Shown here: in pieces, positions 24,983 to 34,026 of the stretch
How positions within the stretch are numbered: position 1 is the first letter of the stretch
How the letters are laid out: each line of letters starts with the position of its first letter
Source of the DNA: an uncultured Akkermansia sp.
Lineage (GTDB): Bacteria > Verrucomicrobiota > Verrucomicrobiia > Verrucomicrobiales > Akkermansiaceae
NCBI GenBank assembly: GCA_947601655.1
Contig: CANQGG010000013.1
Span: 1-42,033, forward strand
Direction of reading: 5' to 3'
DNA length: 42,033 nucleotides
Program-made: the position numbers and the translations under genes
The notes under the pieces: generated by a model
The model's database searches: none
What the model was told of the DNA's origin: nothing
Seen by the model: the letters and a program-made list of their open reading frames with translations, nothing else

Positions 24983-26788
24983 TCAATCCCCGCTTTTCAG
25001 AACGTTGATGAAGGCCTCCTGAGGTATATTCACGCGACCAATGGCTTTCATGCGTTTTTTACCCTCTTTCTGTTTTTCGAGGAGCTTGCGCTTGCGGGTG
25101 ACATCGCCGCCATAACATTTTGCGGTCACATTTTTACGCATAGGTGAAATGCTCTCGCGCGCAATGATTTTGCCGCCAATGCAAGCTTGAATGGCCACAG
25201 TGAAAAGTTGGCGAGGGATGACATCTTTGAGCTTGACGGCGATTTCACGACCGCGGGACTCCGCATGGTCGCGATGCACAATCATTGAAAAGGCGTCCAC
25301 GGGTTCACCGGCAATCATGATGTCCATCTTCACGAGCTTAGCGGGTTGGTAACCGTCATACTCATAATCCATGGAACCGTAACCACGCGTGATACTTTTC
25401 AGCTTGTCATTAAAATCCACGAGAATCTCTGCCATGGGGATGCGACAGGTGAGCATTACGCGTGTCTCATCAATCGTTTCCGTGTGTACAACCTCACCAC
25501 GCTTCTCCATCACAAGCCTCATAATATCCCCAATGTACACCCCGGGGACCATCACAAACACCTTCACGACAGGTTCACGAATTTCCTGAATCTCCTGTGC
25601 TTCGGGCAACGTGCTCGGATTATCTACCTGAACCTCAGAGCCATCGGTTCTCGTGACCTCGTAGATGACGGATGGGTAAGTGGAGATGACGTCCATATTG
25701 AACTCACGACGCAGGCGTTCCTGAATGATCTCCATGTGCAGCAAACCCAGAAATCCGCAACGAAATCCAAACCCAAGGGCGATAGAACTCTCCGCAGAGT
25801 ACGTAAATGCCGCATCGTTGATCTGCAGCTTAGCCATGGCTGCCTTCAGGCTCTCGTAATCCGCAGAATCTACCGGATAGATGCCGGAAAAGACCATCGG
25901 GCGAATCTGCCGGAAACCTGGAAGCGCCTCTGCACAGGGATCGGCGAGGTTCGTGTACGTATCGCCGATTTTTACATCTGCCGTCGACTTCATGTTGGCG
26001 ATGATGTAACCGACATCTCCGGTCTCCAATGCCTCAGTAGCCTGCATACCGGGAGTAAAAATGCCAACTTCCTTCACCTCGTAACTCGTCGCATCGGCAA
26101 AGAGTTTTACCTTCACCCCCCGCGCCACACGCCCACTTACCACCCGCACGTATGACACCACCCCTCGGTACGCATCATACACCGAATCAAACACCAACGC
26201 GCGAAGCTTGTCATCTGCGCCTTCAGAAGGAGGGGGTATGCGCTTCACAATGGCCTCCAACACCTCGTCAATGCCTATCCCCGCCTTCGCAGAACAGAGG
26301 ATCGCCTCCTCACGAGGAATGCAGATGAGTTCTTCAAGCTGGCGGTATACCGCGGGCAAATTGGCGCCGGGCAGGTCGATCTTGTTGATGATTGGCACGA
26401 TGTCCAAACGCTGCTCCATGGCGAGATGCATATTGGCAAGCGTCTGCGCCTCCACCCCCTGCGCGGCATCCACAATGAGCAGTGCACCATCGCACGCTGC
26501 CAGCGAACGCGAAACCTCGTACGAGAAGTCTACGTGTCCCGGCGTGTCCAGCAGATTCAACTCATACTCTTCGCCATCCTGTGCTACATAACGCATCGTC
26601 ACGGGATGCGATTTAATGGTGATACCCTTTTCGCGCTCCAGGTCCATCGCATCCAGCAGTTGATCCTGTTTATCCCGCTCCGCGACGGTATGCGTACGCT
26701 CCAGCAAGCGGTCGGAAAGCGTCGTCTTGCCGTGGTCAATATGCGCTATAATCGAAAAATTGCGCTTATGTCGCCGGTCTGTTGCCAT
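24983..26788 (-). CDS. lepA: Elongation factor 4 (LepA), translational GTPase
   Basis: 601-residue ribosome-associated GTPase. G-domain motifs: AHIDHGKTTLSDRLL (G1), GITIKSHPVTM (G2), DTPGHVDF (G3), NKIDLP (G4), SAKAGIG (G5). The C-terminal LepA-specific domain is complete, including RQLFTVAIQACIGGKIIARE and AKCYGGDVTRKRKLLEKQKEGKKRMK. Full family length. A promoter with TTGACT and TATTCT ends 8 nt before the ATG, so little or no leader is expected. It is divergent from pyrH. Confidence 0.96.
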   Translation of the reverse strand: MATDRRHKRNFSIIAHIDHGKTTLSDRLLERTHTVAERDKQDQLLDAMDLEREKGITIKSHPVTMRYVAQDGEEYELNLLDTPGHVDFSYEVSRSLAACDGALLIVDAAQGVEAQTLANMHLAMEQRLDIVPIINKIDLPGANLPAVYRQLEELICIPREEAILCSAKAGIGIDEVLEAIVKRIPPPSEGADDKLRALVFDSVYDAYRGVVSYVRVVSGRVARGVKVKLFADATSYEVKEVGIFTPGMQATEALETGDVGYIIANMKSTADVKIGDTYTNLADPCAEALPGFRQIRPMVFSGIYPVDSADYESLKAAMAKLQINDAAFTYSAESSIALGFGFRCGFLGLLHMEIIQERLRREFNMDVISTYPSVIYEVTRTDGSEVQVDNPSTLPEAQEIQEIREPVVKVFVMVPGVYIGDIMRLVMEKRGEVVHTETIDETRVMLTCRIPMAEILVDFNDKLKSITRGYGSMDYEYDGYQPAKLVKMDIMIAGEPVDAFSMIVHRDHAESRGREIAVKLKDVIPRQLFTVAIQACIGGKIIARESISPMRKNVTAKCYGGDVTRKRKLLEKQKEGKKRMKAIGRVNIPQEAFINVLKSGD

Positions 26789-26796
26789 GCGCGGGT

Positions 26797-26825
26797 AGAA
26801 TAAGCCAACTTACTTCATGAGTCAA
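26797..26825 (-). promoter_or_regulatory. lepA promoter
   Basis: Minus strand -35 TTGACT (26820-26825), 17-nt spacer, -10 TATTCT (26797-26802); 8 nt then remain to the ATG at 26788. Predicted transcription start is within about 2 nt of the start codon. Confidence 0.6.
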
Positions 26826-26937
26826 GGAGAAGTATGATTTGCTACTCGCAATTTTCCCCTCGTCCGGAAAAATTGTCTGGCAATTCAGAGCAGACTATGC
26901 AATACTTAAGCGCGTACAGGGGGAAAGCCAACAAACC

Positions 26938-27672
26938 ATGAGTACCGAAAAGATTGCTGCGCCGTACAGGAGAATCCTGCTGAAACTCAGCGGGGAGGCT
27001 CTGCGCGCCCAGGGAAGTCGTGATAACATCTCGCCGGAAATCGTGGCTCGTATCGCACGTGAAATTGCAGAAGCTCAACGAAAGGCCGAGTTGCAAATCG
27101 CCATTGTTGTCGGCGGAGGCAACATCTGGCGCGGCGCAAAAGCGAGTGTGCGTGGCATGGATCGCCCCACTGCGGATTACGTCGGCATGCTTGCCACAGT
27201 GATGAATGCTCTCTCTATCTGTTCTGCTGTGCAGGAAGCAGGCGTACCCTGCCACGTGATGAGCGCCATCGAGATGAAGAACGTGGCGGAACCGTATGTG
27301 CGCAACACTGCTCGTGACTTGCTGCGCAGTGGCCAGGTCGTGGTCTTTGCTGCAGGCACGGGCAATCCATTCTTCAGCACCGACACCGCCGCCGCTTTGC
27401 GTGCTTGCGAGGTAAACGCTGAAATCGTCATGAAAGCCACCTCGGTGGATGGCGTGTACAGCGCCGACCCAAAGGTGGATCCTACTGCTACGCGTTTTGA
27501 CTCCATCAGCTACGAGGAGTGTATCGCTCGCGAACTCAAGGTGATGGATCAAACAGCCTTCACCCTCTGCAAAGACAACCGCAAACCGATCATGGTGTTT
27601 GATATGCACCGAGAGGGAAATATTACCCGTGCCCTACTCGGTGAAAAAATCGGCAGCATCATTAGTCTGTAA
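26938..27672 (+). CDS. pyrH: UMP kinase
   Basis: 244-residue amino-acid-kinase-family enzyme phosphorylating UMP to UDP for pyrimidine nucleotide synthesis. It has RRILLKLSGEAL at the start, VVGGGNIWRGA, GMDRPTADYVGMLATVMN, the GTGNPFFSTDTAAALRA ATP/UMP region, and the VDGVYSADPKVDPTA segment. The ATG at 26938 is chosen since homology begins right after it; the frame is open further upstream only by chance. It is followed 31 nt later by frr, the common pyrH-frr pair. Confidence 0.96.
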   Translation: MSTEKIAAPYRRILLKLSGEALRAQGSRDNISPEIVARIAREIAEAQRKAELQIAIVVGGGNIWRGAKASVRGMDRPTADYVGMLATVMNALSICSAVQEAGVPCHVMSAIEMKNVAEPYVRNTARDLLRSGQVVVFAAGTGNPFFSTDTAAALRACEVNAEIVMKATSVDGVYSADPKVDPTATRFDSISYEECIARELKVMDQTAFTLCKDNRKPIMVFDMHREGNITRALLGEKIGSIISL

Positions 27673-27703
27673 CCTTCCTTTTTCAAACTAACACCGTACA
27701 ACA

Positions 27704-28270
27704 ATGGATGAAGAAACACTGCTCTTAGAAGTCGAAACTTCCATGGAAGAAGCCCTGGAGCATATGAACGCCGACTTTGCCGGCGTGCGCACCGGCAAAG
27801 CTTCCCCCTCCCTCGTGGACAATATGGATGTATACGTCGCGTCTTACGGCTCCAGCATGAAACTCAAAAGCCTCGCCGTAGTTTCCACCCCGGATGCCCG
27901 CTCTATCCTTATTCAGCCCTTTGACCCCGGCACACTGAATGATATCAAGAAAGCCATTGCTGAAAGTCGCTTAGGCATCTCCCCTATCATTGATGCACGC
28001 TCCGTACGCCTTCCCATCCCCGAGCTCTCCGGCGAGCGACGCAAAGAACTCGTCAAATACGTGAAGAGTCTCGCAGAGGACACCCGTGTGCGCGTACGCG
28101 CCGCCCGCAAGGTTGGCATGGATGGTGCGAAAAAGCTCAAGGCGGATAACGTACTCACTGAAGACGGAGAGCGCCAGTGTGAAGACAAGGTTCAGAAGCT
28201 CACAGACAAGTATGTCAAAAAGATCGATGAGCAAGTCGAAGCAAAGGAAAAGGAAATTATGACCGTTTAA
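27704..28270 (+). CDS. frr: Ribosome recycling factor
   Basis: 188-residue RRF that with EF-G splits post-termination ribosomes. Two-domain plan is plain: the three-helix bundle ends include FAGVRTGKASPSLVD and the C-terminal VRVRAARKVGMDGAKKL, and the beta domain includes SILIQPFDPGTLNDIKKAI. Length is typical. It lies in the pyrH-frr-bactofilin series; the start has an A/C-rich lead (ACACCGTACAACA) without a Shine-Dalgarno sequence. Confidence 0.96.
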   Translation: MDEETLLLEVETSMEEALEHMNADFAGVRTGKASPSLVDNMDVYVASYGSSMKLKSLAVVSTPDARSILIQPFDPGTLNDIKKAIAESRLGISPIIDARSVRLPIPELSGERRKELVKYVKSLAEDTRVRVRAARKVGMDGAKKLKADNVLTEDGERQCEDKVQKLTDKYVKKIDEQVEAKEKEIMTV

Positions 28271-28309
28271 TCCCTCTATTCAATAACAACCAACTTTACA
28301 CATCATTTT

Positions 28310-28630
28310 ATGGACACTCCGAAAACAAACGTTCTCGCCGCCGGCATCGAGATTATTGGCACCATTCACTTTCAGAATGATATGCACATCGATGGCAAGA
28401 TTGATGGCAAAATTCATTCCGAATCTGGCAAGGTCACCATTGGTGAAATGGCTGATATCAAAGGTGATATCCAGGCCGGCGAAGTGCATGTTTATGGCCA
28501 AGTGAACGGAAATGTGAACAGTGAACGCTGCCACCTGAGTAACCACGCTGTCATCAACGGTGACATCACCACTGGCGTTCTCTCCATGGACGAAGGCGCT
28601 CGCCTGTCCGGCCGCGCCCAGATTGGCTGA
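28310..28630 (+). CDS. Bactofilin
   Basis: 106-residue polymer-forming cytoskeletal protein. The sequence is a right-handed beta-helix of short repeats: TIHFQNDMHIDGKIDGKI, then ADIKGDIQAGEVHVYGQVNGNV, then AVINGDITTGVLSM, flanked by short tails. Bactofilins assemble without nucleotide into filaments at the membrane and direct cell shape, wall enzymes or stalks. It follows frr by 39 nt and may share its transcript; a hairpin downstream (28652-28668) may end it. Confidence 0.88.
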   Translation: MDTPKTNVLAAGIEIIGTIHFQNDMHIDGKIDGKIHSESGKVTIGEMADIKGDIQAGEVHVYGQVNGNVNSERCHLSNHAVINGDITTGVLSMDEGARLSGRAQIG

Positions 28631-28651
28631 GAACTCTACCTTGACGGGGAA

Positions 28652-28668
28652 GAAGGCTGCACGCCTTC
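28652..28668 (+). terminator. Putative terminator after bactofilin
   Basis: GAAGGC (28652-28657) and GCCTTC (28663-28668) form a 6-bp stem with a 5-nt loop, followed by a T-rich stretch (ATCTGTCCTGTTTCCTTT). Confidence 0.45.
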
Positions 28669-28717
28669 ATCTGTCCTGTTTCCTTTGCGCACTGCCGTGC
28701 CGTAATGGTGAAACCCA

Positions 28718-28746
28718 TTGACAAATGAGTGAGGAAGCCCTATGAT
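28718..28746 (+). promoter_or_regulatory. Near-consensus promoter of the secreted hypothetical gene
   Basis: -35 TTGACA (28718-28723), 17-nt spacer, -10 TATGAT (28741-28746); 11 of 12 consensus bases. The -10 box ends 6 nt before the ATG at 28753, so transcription should begin at or beside the start codon. It also rules out the upstream in-frame GTG at 28729, which lies within the promoter. Confidence 0.8.
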
Positions 28747-28752
28747 GCGCGT

Positions 28753-29208
28753 ATGGGGAGGAGTGTGCAAGGAATCTTACAGGGTGTTATCCTGCTTTCA
28801 GCGATTGGACTGGCGCTGGGGAAGGGTTCAGCGTACGGAAAGGAGAGGGGAACCGCTGCTCCACTGACGGTAGATATTCAGCGATCTTACGAGCAGCTTG
28901 CAAAGGGACTGAAGGACGAGGTAAGTCTGCTCGCCAGTATACGTGATACAGTGACTGCGCAGCAGAAAAGTGAGCCACTGAGGAAAATGCTGGAGGAGTT
29001 GAGAGCGCAAAGAAAAAGAGTCAATGAAGAGGACCTTTGGCGCTATATTGATAATACGCCAAATCTGAAACAGCCGCTCACGGAAACCCTGGAATTGCTC
29101 TTCCTTCAGCTCCAGCGGATCCACCAGAAGGAATACTTCGGCAGCGTACAATTGCGACGGCTCCTTGGTACGCAACTTAAGCCCGCCGTCGGACAGCCGG
29201 TACGGTAG
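28753..29208 (+). CDS. Hypothetical secreted helical protein
   Basis: 151 residues, not recognised. The N-terminus looks like a signal peptide (hydrophobic GVILLSAIGLALG near residues 10-22, then GKGSAYGKERG). The mature part is predicted to be mainly helical and rich in Leu, Arg, Glu and Gln (SYEQLAKGLKDEVSLLASI, LELLFLQLQRIHQKE), suggesting a coiled-coil periplasmic protein. Start chosen by the promoter just upstream, giving a leaderless mRNA. Its 3' end overlaps the AP2-like gene on the other strand by 32 nt. Confidence 0.6.
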   Translation: MGRSVQGILQGVILLSAIGLALGKGSAYGKERGTAAPLTVDIQRSYEQLAKGLKDEVSLLASIRDTVTAQQKSEPLRKMLEELRAQRKRVNEEDLWRYIDNTPNLKQPLTETLELLFLQLQRIHQKEYFGSVQLRRLLGTQLKPAVGQPVR

Positions 29209-29473
29209 CACCGACTTCTTTCTGGCGCAGTAGTTCTTGGAGATGTTCCAACTCGGCATCCATGAACTCGGGCAAGTCGTGGCGGTGACGAGCCATCTCT
29301 GCAAAAACCTCATCGCGGTAATCGACGGCGTGACGGTAGGATTCCTCTTCAGATCCGTACTGCAAATCGGAAAAATAACGGGTTATGATGCGCCCGCAGC
29401 GTTGAATACTCACCCTCCATCCCTGAAAATCCGTGTTCTCGTATGTGTATCGTGTAATGTTCCTGTTTTTCAT
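29177..29473 (-). CDS. Small AP2-like DNA-binding protein
   Basis: 98 residues. Residues about 15-60 (GWRVSIQRCGRIITRYFSD, then SEEESYRHAVDYRDEVFAEM) fit the AP2/ERF-like plan of three short strands followed by an amphipathic helix, as in small bacterial AP2-domain proteins and the DNA-binding parts of some homing endonucleases and integrases. It has no attached nuclease. It lies downstream of clpB, separated by a strong hairpin, and converges with the secreted hypothetical gene. DNA binding is inferred from pattern only. Confidence 0.55.
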   Translation of the reverse strand: MKNRNITRYTYENTDFQGWRVSIQRCGRIITRYFSDLQYGSEEESYRHAVDYRDEVFAEMARHRHDLPEFMDAELEHLQELLRQKEVGATVPAVRRRA

Positions 29474-29485
29474 GCCAAAGAAAAG

Positions 29486-29508
29486 GGGTCATGCACAAGC
29501 ATAGACCC
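29486..29508 (-). terminator. Terminator downstream of clpB
   Basis: GGGTCATGC (29486-29494) pairs with GCATaGACCC (29499-29508, one bulged A) around a 4-nt loop. Read on the minus strand it is followed by CCTTTTCTTT, a fair T-rich tail; the plus-strand tail TCCTTTCTT may also serve the converging gene. Confidence 0.65.
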
Positions 29509-29573
29509 TCCTTTCTTGGCGAATGGTTGAATAACTTGCAGATTTTGCCATTTCCGCTTAGTCGAGAGTAAGC

Positions 29574-32153
29574 TCAGCTCATCACGATGTGCCCGTCCCT
29601 GGCATCTAGGCGGATAACACTGCCATCCGGGTAGCGCCCCTCAAGGATGGCAACGCTGAGTGGATCCAATATATCCCGCTGGATAGCACGCTTGAGGGGA
29701 CGTGCACCATATACGGGATCGTACCCATGAGATGCAACGAGAGCAGCAGCAGCATCGCTGAGTTCCAGCTTGAGGTTGCGCGCTTCAAGACGCTTGCGCA
29801 CTCGCTGCAGTTGAATTTGCACAATTTGCCTGAGCTCCTCCTCGCCTAGTCGGTCGAATATGATGATCTCATCCACACGATTGAGGAACTCCGGGCGGAA
29901 ATGACCACGCAGTGCATCCAGAGCCTTTTCATTACGAGAAGCAACATCCTGCTCATCCAATATAAAGCGCGAACCGATGTTGCTCGTCATGATGAGTACC
30001 GTATTGGTAAAATCCACCGTGCGTCCCTGTCCATCCGTGATGCGTCCATCGTCCAGCACCTGCAGCAGCACATTAAACACATCTGCATGAGCCTTCTCGA
30101 TCTCATCGAAAAGAACCACACTGTACGGTCGGCGTCGCACTGCTTCCGTGAGCTGCCCTCCTTCGTTGTACCCCACATATCCCGGAGGAGCCCCGATAAG
30201 ACGCGAAACGCTGTGCTTTTCCATGTACTCAGACATATCGATGCGCACCATCGCCGCCTCGTCGTCAAACAGAAACTCTGCAAGCGCTTTTGCTAACTCG
30301 GTCTTGCCTACGCCGGTGGGACCGAGAAAGATGAAAGAGCCCAGTGGACGGTGCTCGTCCTGCAAGCCCGCGCGGGAACGCCGCACGGCATCCGCAACAG
30401 ACTTTACAGCATCTTTTTGACCAATAAGACGCTGTCCGAGGCGTTCCTCCATGTGCACGAGCTTCTCGCGCTCGCCCTCCGCGAGTTTGACAGCGGGAAT
30501 ACCTGTCCAGGTAGAAACCACTTTGGCGATATCAGATTCTGTGACTTCTTCCTTGAGCAAACCCTCCCCGCTGCTCTGCAGATCAGACAACGCTTTGCGG
30601 GCATCTGCGGAGGCTTTCTCTGCCGCAGGGAGCTCACCGTAAAGAATCTCTGACGCTCGACCTAGATCACCTTTGCGTTGCGCCTGATCAGCCTGGGTGC
30701 GCAGAGCATCGATTCGCTGCTGGGCATCGCGTGCGCGTTTGACCACCTCCTGTTCGCTCTTCCAGCGGGCGATCATAGCCTTTGTTTTTTCCTTGTTATC
30801 CGCAAGTTCCTTTGTAATTTTCTCGAGTCGCTGGCGAGAAGCTTCATCCTTTTCCTTTTCAAGAGCCTGTCTCTCCATCTCCAGTTGCATTCCGGTCCGG
30901 GTAAGTTCATCCACCTCCGCCGGCATGCTGTCCAGCTCAATCTTAAGTCGCGCCGCAGCCTCATCTACCAAATCCACGGCTTTGTCAGGCAGGAAGCGGT
31001 CTGAGATGTAACGATTGCTCAGTGTGGCAGCTGCCACCAACGCGCTATCCGTAATATGTACGCCGTGGTGTACCTCATAACGCTCCTTGAGTCCACGCAG
31101 AATGGCAATAGTATCCTCCACGCTTGGCTCCTCCACATACACCGGTTGGAAACGACGCTCCAGAGCAGCGTCTTTCTCGATGTACTTGCGGTATTCGTCC
31201 AGAGTGGTAGCGCCGATGGTGCGCAACTCACCACGAGCCAGAGCAGGTTTAAGCAAATTAGCAGCATCCATGGAGCCGTCACCCCCTGCACCGGCACCCA
31301 CCAGCGTATGAAGCTCATCGATAAAAAGGATAATCTGTCCTTCAGAAGCAGTAACTTCCTTGATGAACGCCTTCAGCCTCTCCTCAAACTCGCCTCGATA
31401 TTTCGCACCGGCAAGCATAGAGCCGATGTTCAACGCCACAAGTCTCCTGTTTTTCATCCCCTCTGGCACATCGCCATCCACAATGCGCCGGGCAAGTCCT
31501 TCCGCGATAGCAGTTTTTCCCACGCCAGGTTCCCCAATGAGTACCGGATTGTTTTTCGTTCGGCGAGAGAGTATCTGCAGCACACGGCGAATCTCCGCAT
31601 CCCTCCCTATTACAGGATCGATCTTCCCCTTGCGTGCGCGTTCAGTGAGGTCCGTGCCGTACTTTTCAAGCGTTTGGTACTTTCCCTCCGGTTCCTGATC
31701 GGTAATGCGTTGGTTCCCGCGTACTTCCTTGAGAGCTTGCAGATATGCCTTCTGTGGCAAACCACATTCCTCAAGAACACGAGTCAAAGCTTCGTCCGCC
31801 TTGTACACACCAAGTACAAAATGCTCCACACTCAGGAAATCGTCCTTCATCATCTTGCGTTGCTCCTCCGCCGCTGCAAGCACACGATCCAGAGCAGCGC
31901 CGATGCCGGGACTCCCTGCCACCCCTCCATGCTGCCGCGGCTGACGGGCAAGTTGCTCCGTAAGAGTCTTGGCAAGACGCGATGGATCCGCTCCCGCCTT
32001 CTGCAGCACAGCGGCAAGCACGCCATCCTCCTGCTCCAGCAGAGCAAGCAACACCTCCATCGGCAAGATCTCCGCGCGTCCAGCAGATTGTGCCGAACGT
32101 TGGGCCACTTGCAACCCCTCCATCATTTTCGTAGTTAAATTGTTATTCATCAT
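29574..32153 (-). CDS. clpB: ATP-dependent disaggregase ClpB
   Basis: 859-residue Hsp100 chaperone that, with DnaK, pulls proteins out of aggregates. The order is complete: Clp N-domain (1-145), first AAA+ domain with Walker [13 protein letters not shown] and [22 protein letters not shown], the long coiled-coil M domain (about 400-525) that separates ClpB from ClpA, second AAA+ domain with Walker [18 protein letters not shown], and a C-terminal domain with [15 protein letters not shown]. Two adjacent Met codons open it. No sigma32-like promoter could be recognised upstream. Divergent from the phosphorylase-like gene. Confidence 0.96.
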   Translation of the reverse strand: MMNNNLTTKMMEGLQVAQRSAQSAGRAEILPMEVLLALLEQEDGVLAAVLQKAGADPSRLAKTLTEQLARQPRQHGGVAGSPGIGAALDRVLAAAEEQRKMMKDDFLSVEHFVLGVYKADEALTRVLEECGLPQKAYLQALKEVRGNQRITDQEPEGKYQTLEKYGTDLTERARKGKIDPVIGRDAEIRRVLQILSRRTKNNPVLIGEPGVGKTAIAEGLARRIVDGDVPEGMKNRRLVALNIGSMLAGAKYRGEFEERLKAFIKEVTASEGQIILFIDELHTLVGAGAGGDGSMDAANLLKPALARGELRTIGATTLDEYRKYIEKDAALERRFQPVYVEEPSVEDTIAILRGLKERYEVHHGVHITDSALVAAATLSNRYISDRFLPDKAVDLVDEAAARLKIELDSMPAEVDELTRTGMQLEMERQALEKEKDEASRQRLEKITKELADNKEKTKAMIARWKSEQEVVKRARDAQQRIDALRTQADQAQRKGDLGRASEILYGELPAAEKASADARKALSDLQSSGEGLLKEEVTESDIAKVVSTWTGIPAVKLAEGEREKLVHMEERLGQRLIGQKDAVKSVADAVRRSRAGLQDEHRPLGSFIFLGPTGVGKTELAKALAEFLFDDEAAMVRIDMSEYMEKHSVSRLIGAPPGYVGYNEGGQLTEAVRRRPYSVVLFDEIEKAHADVFNVLLQVLDDGRITDGQGRTVDFTNTVLIMTSNIGSRFILDEQDVASRNEKALDALRGHFRPEFLNRVDEIIIFDRLGEEELRQIVQIQLQRVRKRLEARNLKLELSDAAAALVASHGYDPVYGARPLKRAIQRDILDPLSVAILEGRYPDGSVIRLDARDGHIVMS

Positions 32154-32271
32154 GCCTGTTCGACGACAGCAGCCCGGAGAACGTTCAAAAAAAAGCGAAA
32201 AATTAACCGGAGAGAGAAAGGAAAGCTGTCATGAGTTTACGAATTTACTTTTCAAAACGATAGAGTGGGTG

Positions 32272-32277
32272 TATAAG
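32272..32277 (+). promoter_or_regulatory. Putative -10 box of the phosphorylase-like gene
   Basis: TATAAG (32272-32277) with TTTTCA 17 nt upstream (32249-32254). It would give a leader of about 50 nt that contains the strong hairpin at 32291-32309. Confidence 0.45.
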
Positions 32278-32290
32278 TTCCGCCATCTGC

Positions 32291-32309
32291 TTTCCCCGCT
32301 CCGGGGAAA
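32291..32309 (+). promoter_or_regulatory. Strong hairpin in the 5' leader of the phosphorylase-like gene
   Basis: TTTCCCCG (32291-32298) and CGGGGAAA (32302-32309) form a perfect 8-bp stem with a 3-nt loop, 10 nt before a possible ATG at 32320 and 28 nt before the ATG at 32338. No T-run follows on either strand, so a role in translation or mRNA stability is more likely than termination. Confidence 0.5.
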
Positions 32310-32337
32310 AGTTAAACGAATGAGATTACCGAAACCC

Positions 32338-34014
32338 ATGAGCACCACCTCCTTCCTGCCGGCGCAATACGCCCATCCGTACGAAATTGATCCGAAGTAC
32401 AGCAAGTCGGTTGCCTATTTCTGCATGGAGTATGCCATTGACAATGTTTTTAAAATCTACTCCGGCGGACTGGGGTACTTGGCAGGCTCGCACATGCGCT
32501 CTGCCGGAGCTTTGCGCCAGAACCTCGTCGGCGTCGGCATTCTCTGGTCCTACGGCTACTACAACCAGATTCGCGCAGAAGACGGCTCAATGGCCGTGCA
32601 GTATCGTCGCCGCGATTACACTTTCCTGGAAGATCATAACATCAAGTTCCTCATTCGTGTATGCGATGCGCCAGTATGGGTGAAGGCCTACTTCCTTCGC
32701 CCGGAGACTTTTGGCACAGCGCCTATGTTCTTCCTGACGACTGATCTTCCGGAAAATGATGCGATGAGTCGCAGTATTACTCAGCGTCTCTACGATTCTA
32801 ACCCCATGACTCGTATCTCTCAGTACATTGTCCTGGGGCAAGGCGGCGCACGACTCTTTGAGGAGCTGGGAGTGGAACCGGAGATCTACCACATGAACGA
32901 GGCGCACGCCATTGGAGCCGCGTTCAATATGCTCGCTCACAACGGCGGCGACGTCGAGGAAGTACGCAAACGTTTCGTTTTTACAACTCACACCCCGGAG
33001 GAAGCCGGCAATGAGAAGATGGACATCAACCTCATGGCTAACTTTTCCTTCTTTGATGGACTCTCCCTGGATCAGGTGCGCAGCATGCTCAAGCTCGACC
33101 CCAATGAGCAGACCTTCAATTACACTCTTGCTGCCTTACGCCTCTCACACATCGCTAACGGCGTTTCTGCCCTGCATGGTGAGGTTTCCCGCAAGATGTG
33201 GGAGGGGTACTCTGATATCTGCCCCATCACTCATGTCACCAACGCGCAGAACCGCGAATACTGGCAGGATCCCGAACTGGCTGAGGCCTTCAAGGAAGGC
33301 GACAAAAAGGCTTTCCGCGCCCGAAAACGCGCGCTGAAAAAAGATCTCTTCCGCGTGGTCGGCGAACAAACGGGGCACCTCTTCGATCAGGATACACTTA
33401 CTATTGTTTGGGCTCGCCGCTTCGCCGCGTACAAGCGCCCGGCGCTCATCACAGAAAATCCTGTGATGTTTGAACGTATGCTGCAGCGTACTAATCGCCC
33501 GGTACAGATGATCTGGGCAGGCAAACCCTACCCCACGGACTTTGCTGCGGTAGATATTTTCAACAAACTCAATGAGCTGAGTACTCGCTTCCCACGCTGC
33601 GCTGTGCTCACAGGCTATGAGCTTGAACTTTCTCGCCTTCTCAAAAATGGATCAGATATCTGGCTGAATAATCCGGTGGTCACCCGCGAAGCATCTGGCA
33701 CATCCGGCATGTCCGCTACGATGAATGGCTCAATCACCATTTCTACCAATGATGGTTGGGTGCGTGAATTCGCTCGAGATGGCCAGAACTGCTTCATCAT
33801 TCCGGAGGCCAAGGCCGGCTTGCCTGTGGAAGCTCGCGATCGTTCTGACCGCGATAACTTCTATAACCTGCTTGAATCTAAAGTTCTTCCTCTGTACTAC
33901 GATTCCCCCGATGAGTGGACCAATTTGGTATTCAATGCAATGACCGACATCATCCCGGCGTTCGAATCCGACCGCATGGCAGATGAATATTACTCCAGAA
34001 TGTACAACGCGTAA
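32338..34014 (+). CDS. Short alpha-glucan phosphorylase-like protein (GT35) without the PLP lysine
   Basis: 558 residues with clear GT35 phosphorylase landmarks: VAYFCMEYAIDNVFKIYSGG, LAGSHMRSA, HMNEAHAIGA, FTTHTPEEAGNE, NGVSALHGEVSRKMW, WARRFAAYKRPALI, WAGKPYP and WLNNPVVTREASGTSGM. In phosphorylases the residue after this last Met is the lysine that binds pyridoxal phosphate (EASGxxxMK); here it is Ser459 (codon TCC at 33712-33714). So normal PLP-dependent phosphorolysis of glycogen or maltodextrin is doubtful, although other parts are well kept. It is also short for the family. An in-frame ATG at 32320 is an alternative start. The next gene follows by 12 nt. Confidence 0.8.
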   Translation: MSTTSFLPAQYAHPYEIDPKYSKSVAYFCMEYAIDNVFKIYSGGLGYLAGSHMRSAGALRQNLVGVGILWSYGYYNQIRAEDGSMAVQYRRRDYTFLEDHNIKFLIRVCDAPVWVKAYFLRPETFGTAPMFFLTTDLPENDAMSRSITQRLYDSNPMTRISQYIVLGQGGARLFEELGVEPEIYHMNEAHAIGAAFNMLAHNGGDVEEVRKRFVFTTHTPEEAGNEKMDINLMANFSFFDGLSLDQVRSMLKLDPNEQTFNYTLAALRLSHIANGVSALHGEVSRKMWEGYSDICPITHVTNAQNREYWQDPELAEAFKEGDKKAFRARKRALKKDLFRVVGEQTGHLFDQDTLTIVWARRFAAYKRPALITENPVMFERMLQRTNRPVQMIWAGKPYPTDFAAVDIFNKLNELSTRFPRCAVLTGYELELSRLLKNGSDIWLNNPVVTREASGTSGMSATMNGSITISTNDGWVREFARDGQNCFIIPEAKAGLPVEARDRSDRDNFYNLLESKVLPLYYDSPDEWTNLVFNAMTDIIPAFESDRMADEYYSRMYNA

Positions 34015-34026
34015 CAGCGTATAACT

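Noticed and set aside
26873..26901. TTGTCT-17-TATGCA as a pyrH promoter
   Set aside because: Spacing is right but the -10 box matches consensus at only three positions; not strong enough to annotate.
31056..32138. 360-codon + strand open frame opposite clpB
   Set aside because: Shadow of clpB; low-complexity His/Ser/Leu-rich translation without motifs.
31969..32337. N-terminal extension of the phosphorylase-like frame back into clpB
   Set aside because: It runs antisense to the start of clpB, lies upstream of the probable promoter, and has no similarity to phosphorylase N-termini.
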